This document shows positions 15,289 through 22,460 of a stretch of DNA of 28,603 nucleotides, in pieces. Below the pieces are notes generated by a model, which saw nothing but the letters and a program-made list of their open reading frames with translations, had not been told where the DNA came from and searched no databases. Both the position numbers and the translations under genes were made by a program. Location of the stretch: assembly GCA_023433925.1 (NCBI GenBank), contig JAEYTO010000029.1, positions 1-28,603 on the forward strand, read 5' to 3'. The first letter of the stretch is position 1. The number at the start of each line of letters is the position of its first letter. Source of the DNA: Pseudomonadota bacterium. Its GTDB lineage: Bacteria > Desulfobacterota > Desulfovibrionia > Desulfovibrionales > Desulfovibrionaceae.

Positions 15289-16488
15289 ATGAAGTACCTG
15301 TTTCTCATAGCCGACGGCATGGGCGACTGGCCTCTGGACGAGCTCAATGCGCGCACGCCCTTGCAGGCGGCCCGAACCCCGCACATGGACGAGCTGGCCG
15401 GCCGGGGCGTGGTGGGCACGTGCCGCACCGTGCCGGTCGGGATGCCGCCCGGCTCGGACGTGGCCAACATGGCCCTGCTGGGCTTCGACCCCGAGCGCCA
15501 TCATACCGGTCGGGGACCCATCGAGGCCGCCGCCCAGGGGCTCACGCTGGCCGACGACGATCTGGTCTGGCGCTGCAACCTCGTCACCGTGAGCGAGCTG
15601 TCGGTGAACGGCTTCATGCGCGACTATTCGGCCGGCCACATCTCCACGGAAACGGCCCTGCCGCTCATACGCGGCATGCAGGAACGCTTCGGCAGCGAGC
15701 GCTTCGAGTTCCACCCCGGCGTGCAGTATCGCCACCTCCTCGTGCAGAAAGGCGCGGCAGGCTCCGACGAGGCCAGGATACACGTGCAGCCGCCGCACGA
15801 CATCACGGACAAGCCCATGGCGGCCTCCATGGAGTCCTTCAAGGCCAACCCGCCTCTGTACGACCTGGTCATGCGCGCCTCCCGCTGGCTGGCCGAAACG
15901 CCCGAAAATAGCGCCAAGGCCAACGCCATCTGGCCCTGGGGCCAGGGCAGCCCCTTGCGCCTGCCCTCCTTCGAGTCCGCCTTCGGCCTCAAGGGCGCGG
16001 TCATCTCGGCCGTGGACCTGATCAAGGGCCTTGGCCGGGCGGCCGGCATGGAGGTCATCGACGTTCCCGGCGCCACCGGCCTGCTGGACACGAACTACGA
16101 GGGTAAAGTGCGCGCCGCGCTCGACTTCCTGAAGCGCGGCGACTTCGTGTTCGTGCACCTGGAAGGGCCGGACGAATGCGGCCACGGCGGCGACATCGAC
16201 TGCAAGGTGGAAGCCATCACCCGCTTCGACCGGCTGGTGGTCGGCCCCCTGCGCGAGGCCCTGGCCGGCGAGCAGGCCGCCTTCCTGGTGACCTGCGACC
16301 ACCTGACGCCCATCGCCATCAAGACGCACCACGCCGACCCGGTGCCGTTCCTGCTCTCATGGACCGGCTGCGACGCGCCCTCGGGCGTGCGGGAGTTCAG
16401 CGAGGGCACGGCGGCCACGGGCCGCCGCATTTCCAAGGGCCACGACCTGCTGCCCTGGATGCTGGAGATGGCGGGCCGGGGCGGATAG
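15289..16488 (+). CDS. apgM: Cofactor-independent phosphoglycerate mutase, archaeal type
   Basis: 399 residues of the alkaline-phosphatase superfamily, interconverting 3- and 2-phosphoglycerate in glycolysis/gluconeogenesis. The N-terminal metal motif ADGMGD (8-13), Ser56 in PGSDVANMALLGFDP (phosphoserine candidate), EGPDECGHGGD and DHLTPIAIKTHHADPVPF provide the two-metal site. The length and motifs fit the ApgM group rather than the roughly 510-residue GpmI. The start is the ATG 4-5 nt after GGGAG; the upstream in-frame extension of 26 codons lacks family similarity. The TAG stop leads directly into repeat copy R1. Confidence 0.93.
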   Translation: MKYLFLIADGMGDWPLDELNARTPLQAARTPHMDELAGRGVVGTCRTVPVGMPPGSDVANMALLGFDPERHHTGRGPIEAAAQGLTLADDDLVWRCNLVTVSELSVNGFMRDYSAGHISTETALPLIRGMQERFGSERFEFHPGVQYRHLLVQKGAAGSDEARIHVQPPHDITDKPMAASMESFKANPPLYDLVMRASRWLAETPENSAKANAIWPWGQGSPLRLPSFESAFGLKGAVISAVDLIKGLGRAAGMEVIDVPGATGLLDTNYEGKVRAALDFLKRGDFVFVHLEGPDECGHGGDIDCKVEAITRFDRLVVGPLREALAGEQAAFLVTCDHLTPIAIKTHHADPVPFLLSWTGCDAPSGVREFSEGTAATGRRISKGHDLLPWMLEMAGRGG

Positions 16489-16616
16489 GCCTTTTTTCCG
16501 CGCCCGAGACGGCTTGCAAATAGAGCCATGCGTCGGCATGGCTTGCCGCCGCGTAGGCGCGATTCACTTGCGCCGTCAACGCCGGAGCGAGCGTCTCAAA
16601 AGTCAGACTGCCCCAG
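16486..16616 (+). repeat. Family R repeat, diverged copy R1
   Basis: From AGCCATGC (about 16533) to the inner end at 16616 this copy aligns closely with R3 and R2: a palindrome around GCATGGCTTGCCGCC, then GCGCCGTCAACGCC, GAGCGAGCGTCTCA and a terminus that reads TGGGGCAGTCTGAC in reverse complement. The left end is diverged; a TAGGCCTTTTTT that begins with the apgM stop may represent it. The translated signature (M)RRHGLPPRRR..APSTPERAS is shared with R2 and R3. Confidence 0.75.
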
Positions 16617-16791
16617 AACCCGGGGCCAAGGGCCTTCCATCAGGGCGGGCCTAGGGGGCGGGCCTCCGGGCAGGACATCGCCCGTCCGGGCTCAAGGGCG
16701 ACCCGCCCTGGCGCGAGCACGTCAAGCCTTTGCCAGGCCGGGATTGTTGCCGTACCTTCACCTCCAGCAAAGACCGCATAGGAGCCAGATC
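16617..16791. other. Gene-free stretch between R1 and the thioesterase gene
   Basis: G/C-rich non-coding DNA with short G-runs and inverted G/C motifs around 16645-16700. Together with R1 it makes up the 303-nt gap after apgM. I see no convincing promoter or terminator beyond a possible TTGCCA at about 16733. Confidence 0.4.
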
Positions 16792-17208
16792 ATGGATTCC
16801 TTTCCGCAGCCGGAAACCACATACCGCTTCCACGTCTCCTACGGTGAGACCGACGCCATGCGCGTGGCCTACTATGGCGAGTACTTCCACTGGTTCGAGC
16901 GCGCGCGCAGCCAGTTCATCCGCGAACGCGGCATGAGCTACGCCGAGGTCGAGGCGCGCGGGCTCATGCTGCCCGTGCGCAACGCCTCCTGTCGCTACCT
17001 GCGCCCCGCGCGCTACGACGAGCCCTTGGGCGTGCGCTGCGGCGTCAGGGACTGGGGCCGGGCCTCCATCACCTTTGTTTACGAGGTCTATGGGCCGCCC
17101 GAGGCCTCGGTTCTGCTGGCTCGCGGCGAGACCGAGCACGCCTGCGTATCGCTCGAGGGCAAGCCCGTGCGCGTGCCCGACTGGCTCAAGGCCATGTTCG
17201 GGGCATAG
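16792..17208 (+). CDS. YbgC/FcbC-type hotdog acyl-CoA thioesterase
   Basis: 138 residues with the 4-hydroxybenzoyl-CoA thioesterase-like signature YGETDAMRVAYYGEYFHWFERAR; Asp21 is the expected catalytic residue. The length and single hotdog fold suit the YbgC group, which hydrolyses acyl-CoA or acyl-ACP esters in the cytoplasm. The start is the ATG behind AGGAG (spacing 8-9); the longer upstream frame runs through repeat R1 and is not real. No Tol-Pal genes, the usual YbgC neighbours, are present, so the substrate is open. Confidence 0.9.
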   Translation: MDSFPQPETTYRFHVSYGETDAMRVAYYGEYFHWFERARSQFIRERGMSYAEVEARGLMLPVRNASCRYLRPARYDEPLGVRCGVRDWGRASITFVYEVYGPPEASVLLARGETEHACVSLEGKPVRVPDWLKAMFGA

Positions 17209-17229
17209 GACGCATTCCTGTCGCCAAGC

Positions 17230-17266
17230 AGCCAGGCCTGCTGATTCGTAATCAGCAGACCTGGCT
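17230..17266 (+). terminator. Long hairpin after the thioesterase gene
   Basis: A 17-bp inverted repeat with a single C/A mismatch (17230-17246 with 17250-17266) and a 3-nt loop, 22 nt after the stop. It lacks a T-run, so it may be a strong pause or RNA-stabilising structure rather than a classical terminator. Confidence 0.5.
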
Positions 17267-17274
17267 GTCTCGCG

Positions 17275-17389
17275 TGTTCGCAAGTCACGCATTTCATCAA
17301 AATCAATGAGCAAACAAGGAACACTCTCATGTTCGCAGGCTTGCTTTTCCCCTGCATGTCCACGCATTGCGCGGCCTGTTCGCAAGTCA
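17275..17389. repeat. Duplicated 13-mer in an A/T-richer intergenic region
   Basis: TGTTCGCAAGTCA occurs at 17275-17287 and again at 17377-17389, with a relative (TGTTCGCAGG) at about 17332. The region 17209-17480 is visibly less G/C-rich than its surroundings and contains no convincing gene. The repeats could be operator sites for the hydrolase gene at 17481. Confidence 0.45.
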
Positions 17390-17480
17390 GGCCGCCAAGC
17401 TGTTCACAATCCATTTACCTTATTGAAATAAAAAGGCTAGATTTGAACGACGAGCTGTTCCTCTCGCGCGGAGGCCGACC

Positions 17481-18272
17481 ATGAGCATGGACATCCACGC
17501 CCATGCCTTCCACCCCAAGATCGCGGGCAAGTCCATCGTTCAGCTCCAGACCCACTACGGCATCCAGATCGCGGGCAGCGGGCTCGTGGACGACCTGTTG
17601 GCCAGGGAGCGGGCCGCGGGCATCGCGCGGGTGGCCGTGCACACGGCCGCCACGGCCCCGGCCCAGGTCATCCCGGCCAACAACTGGGCCATGAGCCTGG
17701 CCGGGGAGCACCCCGAGATCGTGGCCTTCGGCACCATGCACCCGGACTACGCGGACATCGAGGGCGAGCTGGACAGGCTGCGCCAGGCAGGCATCCACGG
17801 GCTCAAGTTCCACGCCGACTTCCAGGGCTTCTTCCTGGACGAGCCGCGCTTTTACCGCGTGCTGGAAGCCGCCGGGAGCGACTTCGTGCTCATGTTCCAC
17901 GTGGGCGACCGGCTGCCGCCGGAGCAAAACCCGTCCTGCCCGCTCAAGCTCGCGCGCATCCGCCGCGACTTTCCCGGCCCGGTGATCATAGCCGCGCACT
18001 TCGGCGGCTATCTTCACTGGGACTGGGCCGCCGAGCACCTGGCCGGCATGGACGTGTACCTGGACACGTCCAGCGCCCTGCCCTTCATGAGCGACGCGCA
18101 GCTCAAGGCCATCCTTGGCCGCCATCCCTTCGAGCGGCTGCTCTTCGGCAGCGACTACCCGCTGCACGACCCCGGCGAAGAGCTGAAACGGGTGCGCACC
18201 CGCCTGGGCCTTTCCGACAGCCGCCTGTCCGACCTGCTGGAGCATGCCGAGGCGCTGTTCACGAACGCATGA
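17481..18272 (+). CDS. Amidohydrolase-2 family metal-dependent hydrolase
   Basis: 263-residue TIM-barrel protein. The metal ligands expected for this family are visible: HxH at His6/His8 (DIHAHAF), His111 (LKFHADF), His140 (LMFHVGD), His173 (AAHFGGY) and Asp225 (FGSDYPLHD). Family members hydrolyse or decarboxylate small organic substrates; the substrate here cannot be assigned. The start ATG follows GGAGG by 7 nt. It is transcribed away from an A/T-richer intergenic region and is followed by a short GGCGGG/CCCGCC hairpin (18276-18289) and repeat R2. Confidence 0.88.
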   Translation: MSMDIHAHAFHPKIAGKSIVQLQTHYGIQIAGSGLVDDLLARERAAGIARVAVHTAATAPAQVIPANNWAMSLAGEHPEIVAFGTMHPDYADIEGELDRLRQAGIHGLKFHADFQGFFLDEPRFYRVLEAAGSDFVLMFHVGDRLPPEQNPSCPLKLARIRRDFPGPVIIAAHFGGYLHWDWAAEHLAGMDVYLDTSSALPFMSDAQLKAILGRHPFERLLFGSDYPLHDPGEELKRVRTRLGLSDSRLSDLLEHAEALFTNA

Positions 18273-18292
18273 GCAGGCGGGAACCCGCCGAT

Positions 18293-18420
18293 CTAGGGCG
18301 GTTTGACTTTGAGACGCTCGCTCCGGCGTTGACGGCGCAAGCGGATTGCGCCCACGCCCACGCGGCGGCAAGCCATGCCGACGCATGGCTTGCGGAGCAT
18401 TTTCAAAAGCAAATACCCTA
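18293..18420 (-). repeat. Family R repeat, copy R2 (complete)
   Basis: A 128-bp element with imperfect inverted ends: 18293-18319 starts CTAGGGCGGTTTGAC, and the reverse complement of 18395-18420 starts TAGGGTATTTGC. Internally there is a GGCGCAA/TTGCGCC stem and an 11-bp GCAAGCCATGC/GCATGGCTTGC stem (18368-18393, loop CGAC). Read on the minus strand it aligns almost throughout with R3. It starts 20 nt after the stop of the upstream hydrolase gene. Confidence 0.88.
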
Positions 18421-18422
18421 AA

Positions 18423-18470
18423 ACACGGGGGCAAGGGGCCTGCGGCCCCTCGGGGTGGGGCTCGGGGAGG
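18423..18470 (-). repeat. Family C GC-hairpin repeat, copy C2
   Basis: On the minus strand: C-rich lead GCCCCACCCC, AGGGGCC/GGCCCCT stem (18434-18450, loop 3), then TGCCCCCGTGTTTT. The same arrangement occurs at 1-56. It lies about 45 nt after the stop of the serine hydrolase gene (18495) and may terminate it. It abuts repeat R2 directly. Confidence 0.6.
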
Positions 18471-18494
18471 GTGAAGCCCTTTCCGATTCTCCGC

Positions 18495-19523
18495 TTACGG
18501 CATGACCGCGATCGTCGGCTCGCCGGCCAGGCCGTCGCCATGCACGCCCTCAGCCTGCCGGGCCTGGGCGATCCGCGGCAGCGCTTCGGCCGGGTGCTCG
18601 GGCATGGGGCTCTCCATGATCAGCTCGTCCATGGCCGTGATGATCTTCTCCAGCCAGCGCGCGCCGTCCTGGTCCTCGGTGAGGGCCACGGCGATGTAGG
18701 CCCGGCCGTCGTGCTCCACCAGGGCGCTGTCCGAATGGTACACGGACCAGCTCCCGGATTTGCGGTAGACGCGCGCCAGCGGACAGATCTTGCGCAGGCC
18801 GGCCACGAACTTGTGCTCCAGGGCGGAGTTGGCCAGGAGCTTCTTCATCTCCGCGCTGCGCTCGGGCGACACGAGCCGGCCCGTGTGCAGCAGATAGTAG
18901 AAGCGGGCCGTCTGAAAGGCCGTGGCGCCGTGGGACAAGTGCGCCAGAGGGTCGCGGCGGTAGGCCGGTGCACGGCCGTAGTCCTTGCCGACCCACAGCC
19001 CGCCGTGGCCGCTGGGGTCATAGAGCCTGTAGCGCTCGGACTCCAAGACGTCGATCACGTAGTCCCGGCCGACCTTGTGGAGCATGGCCGTGGCGTCGGT
19101 GTTGGACGAGCGGCGAATCATGCGCGCCAGGGCCAGGCGCTCGTCCGGGCCCATGGTCAGCCCGCCCTGCTCGGCCTTCTCGAAGGCGGCCAGCAGGATG
19201 GCGATCTTGGGCAGGCTGGCCGCGTACATCATGCGCTCGCCGTTGAGCATGGCCAGCCTGGGGGCCTGCGGATCGGTCACGTCCACGAGGCAGACCGCGA
19301 GCCTGCCGTCGCGCGCCGCGCCGGCGAGGCCCAGGCTTCGGACGCGCTCCTCCAGGCCGTGCTGCAGGAGCGGGTCGAGATGGCCTTGCAACTTGAAGTC
19401 CAGATCCCCGGCGGCCGTGACGACGAGGCCGTCATGGGCCGCGAAGGCGCGGGCCGCCGCGAGCGTGAGAATAAAAGCCGTGGCGAGCACAAGCAGCGCC
19501 AGGCGGTTCCTTTTTCCAGACAT
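18495..19523 (-). CDS. Exported serine hydrolase, class A beta-lactamase/PBP-like fold
   Basis: 342 residues. A signal peptide (about 1-29, ending AFAA) directs it to the periplasm. The three active-site elements of the penicillin-recognising fold are present: S103-x-x-K106 (SLPK), a S139-S-N141 equivalent of SDN, and K255-S-G257 (KSG). It could be a beta-lactamase or, more likely given the divergent N-terminal segment and lack of a clear omega-loop ExxLN, a carboxypeptidase-like or unknown hydrolase. The chosen ATG begins the signal peptide and has AGGGGA nearby; the longer reading frame upstream has no support. It diverges from the nucleotide-transporter-like gene. Confidence 0.87.
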   Translation of the reverse strand: MSGKRNRLALLVLATAFILTLAAARAFAAHDGLVVTAAGDLDFKLQGHLDPLLQHGLEERVRSLGLAGAARDGRLAVCLVDVTDPQAPRLAMLNGERMMYAASLPKIAILLAAFEKAEQGGLTMGPDERLALARMIRRSSNTDATAMLHKVGRDYVIDVLESERYRLYDPSGHGGLWVGKDYGRAPAYRRDPLAHLSHGATAFQTARFYYLLHTGRLVSPERSAEMKKLLANSALEHKFVAGLRKICPLARVYRKSGSWSVYHSDSALVEHDGRAYIAVALTEDQDGARWLEKIITAMDELIMESPMPEHPAEALPRIAQARQAEGVHGDGLAGEPTIAVMP

Positions 19524-19745
19524 TTGTCCCCTTGGCCCATGGCGCGCGGCAGGAATCGCGCCCTGCTCGAGGAAGCGGGCTGGACCGTGTCGCGCCGTCT
19601 GGTACGATGAATGGCTGAAGCCTTGGCCTAGCGGCTGTCGGCCGCCGGGCTCAGGCCAGGGGAGCAAGAACCGCGCCCGCGCGGGCTTGCCAGGGAGACG
19701 GCGGCCAAAAGGGGCGCTCAAGTCCCCGTGGGGAAAGGAAAAAGG

Positions 19746-21023
19746 ATGAAGGAAACGCGAGACGCGGGCCATTCCGGGTGCGCATCCAGGCACACGGCCA
19801 TGCGCAAGCATGGTCTCCGGGCGGGCTTCCTGTTCGCCAATTTCTTCCTCATCGTCATGGCCCTGTATCAGCTCAAGCCGCCCAGCCGATCCTTCTTCAT
19901 CGACACCCTGGGCTCGGACATGCTGCCCTGGGTCTGGATCGGCACGGCCGCGGCCATGACCGCCGTGATCAGCTTCTACAACGGCCTGGTGGAGCGCGTG
20001 AGCCGCATGCGCATCGTGCTCGGCTCGTGCCTGGCGTTCATGGCCCTGCTGGCCGTGTTCAGGCTCGCGCTTGAGCGGCCCGGCCCGCTCTCGGCCGCGG
20101 GCTTCTACATCTTCGTGGACATAATGGGCGTGGTGCTCACGGAGCAGTTCTGGTCCCTGACCAACTCAGTGCACACGCTGGAGGAGGGCAAATCCTGGTA
20201 CGGGCTCATCGGCACGGGCGGGCTGCTGGGCGGCATGGTCGGCGGCGCGTTCGGCGGCTGGCTGGTCAGCCGCGCCGGGCTGGCCACGGCCGACCTGCTC
20301 ATGGTCGCCGGGGCCCTCATCGCGGCCATCTTCTGCCTGACATGGCTCATGGGGCGCCTGGGGCTCTACTGCGAAGCCGACTCCGCGCTGCGCGCGAACG
20401 TCTCCGCCGGCAGCCTCAAGGCTATCGCGCACAATCGCTACCTGACGCTCATCGCGGCCATCCTCCTGCTCGGCCAGATGGCTTCGCAGTTCGTGGAGTT
20501 CCAGTTCATGAAGACCCTGGAGCTGACCATTGTGGGCCGCGACGAGCGCACGGCCTACATGTCCGTGTTCTTCAGCGTCATGAGCGTGGTGGCCATCGGC
20601 GTGAACCTCATCGTCACCCCCCTCGTGCACCGGATGAAGGGCGTGCTGGCCGGGCTGCTCGTGCAGCCCGTGGCCATGGGCGTGTGCGCGCTCCTGTACA
20701 TGGCCCAGCCGACCCTGCTCATCGGCGCCCTGGCCAAGATCAGCGACCGGGGCCTGTCCTACTCCATCAACCGCGCCTCGCGCGAACTGCTCTACGTGCC
20801 CGTGGACCCGGTGGTCATCTACCAGGCCAAGGCCTGGATCGACATGTTCGGCTACCGGCTGTTCGAGGTGCTCGGCTCCCTGCTCATCCTGGCCGTGACC
20901 CAGTGGTCCTCGGCGCCCATGGAGCTTGCCGGCTTCAGCACGTTCACCCTGGCCACCTGCGCGGTCTGGATCGGTATCATCCTGCTCATCCGCCAGGAGT
21001 ACTCGGCCGTGGTCACGGAGTGA
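19746..21023 (+). CDS. Tlc/Npt-like (ATP/ADP translocase family) membrane transporter
   Basis: 425 residues with about 11-12 hydrophobic helices starting near residue 24. The segment ISDRGLSYSINRASRELLYVPVDP..YQAKAWIDMFGYR resembles the conserved part of nucleotide (ATP/ADP) translocases and the related free-living 'Npt1-like' proteins, rather than ordinary MFS sugar or drug carriers. The substrate is not certain; relatives in free-living bacteria need not exchange ATP. The start is the ATG preceded by a GGGGAAAGG stretch; a start at residue 19 (19800) is possible. It overlaps the next, convergent gene by 11 bp at the 3' end. Confidence 0.78.
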   Translation: MKETRDAGHSGCASRHTAMRKHGLRAGFLFANFFLIVMALYQLKPPSRSFFIDTLGSDMLPWVWIGTAAAMTAVISFYNGLVERVSRMRIVLGSCLAFMALLAVFRLALERPGPLSAAGFYIFVDIMGVVLTEQFWSLTNSVHTLEEGKSWYGLIGTGGLLGGMVGGAFGGWLVSRAGLATADLLMVAGALIAAIFCLTWLMGRLGLYCEADSALRANVSAGSLKAIAHNRYLTLIAAILLLGQMASQFVEFQFMKTLELTIVGRDERTAYMSVFFSVMSVVAIGVNLIVTPLVHRMKGVLAGLLVQPVAMGVCALLYMAQPTLLIGALAKISDRGLSYSINRASRELLYVPVDPVVIYQAKAWIDMFGYRLFEVLGSLLILAVTQWSSAPMELAGFSTFTLATCAVWIGIILLIRQEYSAVVTE

Positions 21024-21993
21024 GAAAGTAGTACAGCGCCGTGACGGCCACGAGGCTCGCGGCGCGCAGGGCCTGGCTGGCGGCGATGAGGCGCGTGGCC
21101 AGGGCCGGCTTGAAGATGCCGGCGTAGAACGGGAACTGGTGGCGGAAGGCGCGCATGGGCGTGGAGAGCACGTTGCCGACCAGGAGCGCGAGCACGACCT
21201 GCTTGGCCGGCAGGGCCTGGGCCTCCAGGAGCGCGCCGGCCGCGGCCAGGCCGGCCGTGAACTCCGAGGCCACCTGGAAGACCACGATGGACATGGCCTT
21301 GGGGTGCAGCCAGGAGAGCACCCCGGCGTGCTCGGCCAGGAAGCCTTCGAGCAGCTTGAACACGCCATGGCGGTTCAGGAAGAACACGAGGATGTAGATG
21401 GGCACGGTGAAGGTGAGCACCTTGCCGATGCGCTTCCTGAAGCGCTTGAGGCTCACGCGCCAGGCCCTGCGCCACTTGCTCTCCCCTATCTCGGACTGGG
21501 CGGCCCTGGCGGCCTCGTCCAGGCGGCAGGTCACGCAGCCCTCGGGCAGCGGCGGCATCCAGAGCCGGCCCAGGACGATGATGAAGGCCGTGCGCAGCAC
21601 GGCCGACAGGAGCGTCAGCCCCACGTAGACGAAGGCCGCGCCGCCCAGGAACGGCGCCACGAGGAAGAACATGGTCGGCAGGTGCAGAAGGTAGGTGGGC
21701 AGGGAATTGAACAGGTTGGAGAGCACGAGCTCGCGCCGGGAGAGCGCGCCCTTGTCATAGGCCTCGGCGAGCATGGTGTTGGCCGCGACTCCCGAGAAGA
21801 AGGCCATGGAGAACGATGCGCCCGAGACGTCCTTGAGCCTGGCCAGGCGGATGAGCGGCGCGGTGACGCGGGCCACGGCGCGGGTCCAGTCGAGGGTTTC
21901 GATGAGGTTGGCCACCAACAGGCCGAGCGAGATGGACAGGCTCAGCCGGATGAGCGGCCAGCCCAGCCCGCGCCAGAGTTCAACCGCATCCAT
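21013..21993 (-). CDS. Nucleoside-recognition (Gate) domain membrane protein
   Basis: 326 residues, multi-spanning, with two gate-type repeats: SGASFSMAFFSGVAANTMLAEAY (about 57-79) and the later IVVFQVASEFTAGLAAAGALL block. Between them lies a cytoplasmic loop with a CVTC pair (Cys153, Cys156) and basic residues. The family is related to SpoVM/SpmA-like and concentrative nucleoside transporter gate domains; the transported or recognised molecule is unknown. The start ATG has GAGG about 9 nt upstream. Its stop lies inside the end of the convergent transporter gene. Repeat A4 sits upstream of its start. Confidence 0.8.
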   Translation of the reverse strand: MDAVELWRGLGWPLIRLSLSISLGLLVANLIETLDWTRAVARVTAPLIRLARLKDVSGASFSMAFFSGVAANTMLAEAYDKGALSRRELVLSNLFNSLPTYLLHLPTMFFLVAPFLGGAAFVYVGLTLLSAVLRTAFIIVLGRLWMPPLPEGCVTCRLDEAARAAQSEIGESKWRRAWRVSLKRFRKRIGKVLTFTVPIYILVFFLNRHGVFKLLEGFLAEHAGVLSWLHPKAMSIVVFQVASEFTAGLAAAGALLEAQALPAKQVVLALLVGNVLSTPMRAFRHQFPFYAGIFKPALATRLIAASQALRAASLVAVTALYYFLTP

Positions 21994-22040
21994 GGAAACG
22001 TGCCTCGGAGCGCCCTGAAGCCGTCAGGCCGGGCTCGCTG

Positions 22041-22138
22041 GAGCTTTTTGCAGATGGGGGTTCAGGGGAATCACTCCCCTGGCGGGTGAGAATCCGAGAG
22101 AGGGCGGCGCCCTCTCTCAGGTCATCCGCAAAGTGCTC
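22041..22138 (-). repeat. Family A palindromic element, most complete copy A4
   Basis: Inverted ends: GAGCTTTTTGCAGATG (22041-22056) and, in reverse complement of 22123-22138, GAGCACTTTGCGGATG, matching at 13 of 16 positions. Inside are a CAGGGGA/TCCCCTG hairpin and a 10-bp GAGAGAGGGC/GCCCTCTCTC hairpin (22096-22118, loop GGC). The right end coincides with the stop codon of the small gene at 22138 (CTAGAGCAC on the minus strand). Confidence 0.85.
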
Positions 22139-22386
22139 TAGGCAGACCCGAGCGGCTTCCAATGCTGGGACTCCTTGACCTCGATCGTGCCGTCCTCGGC
22201 CACGTCCACGACCCCGCGCGCGCCCAGCTCGCGCATGGCTTCCTCCAGCTTTTCGCACGTCGCGGTCCACTTGAGCTCGCAGGCCTCGAAATGCGGCGTC
22301 TCGCCGCGCGAGAGCATGTCGTCGATCATGAGGTAGAGCGAGGTGGCCTCCACGCTCATGTTCAGGTTGAATATGGCCTGGTCCAT
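22138..22386 (-). CDS. Small conserved protein of unknown function
   Basis: 82-residue soluble protein with a strong AGGAGG site before its ATG. Residues 1-25 (MDQAIFNLNMSVEATSLYLMID) look like the start of a conserved small-protein family that I associate with Desulfovibrio. A helical middle with CELKWTATCEKLEEAMREL is followed by a short beta-like GVVDVAEDGTIEV and the ending HWKPL. There is no signal peptide or metal motif apart from two separated cysteines. The function is unknown. The TAG stop is the first triplet of the repeat A4 terminus. It lies between the gate-domain gene and panB, all on the minus strand. Confidence 0.82.
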   Translation of the reverse strand: MDQAIFNLNMSVEATSLYLMIDDMLSRGETPHFEACELKWTATCEKLEEAMRELGARGVVDVAEDGTIEVKESQHWKPLGSA

Positions 22387-22460
22387 GGCTCCTCCTGTGT
22401 GTATGGCCGGCGGCGCGTGCGTGCGCCCGGCTCATGATGCCACGGCGTGGCCGCCGGCTC

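Noticed and set aside
17230..17290. Resemblance to the anticodon arm of tRNA-Thr (CGU) around CTGATTCGTAATCAG
   Set aside because: There is no acceptor stem, no D-arm and no proper T-loop, and the stem continues to 17 bp, far beyond an anticodon arm. Best seen as a hairpin.
17088..17414. 108-codon minus-strand ORF in the A/T-richer gap
   Set aside because: It has only a weak ribosome site, runs antisense into the thioesterase gene, and shows no recognisable domain.
17415..18434. Minus-strand ORF starting with a sequence like other short ORFs at 16528 and 23467
   Set aside because: The shared N-terminal peptide (RRHGLPPR..APSTPERAS) is just the translation of family R repeats; the rest is antisense to the metal-dependent hydrolase.
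18495..19523. Confident call of the serine hydrolase as a beta-lactamase
   Set aside because: The SxxK, SxN-type and KSG motifs establish the fold, but a clear omega-loop glutamate motif was not seen, so antibiotic hydrolysis cannot be claimed.
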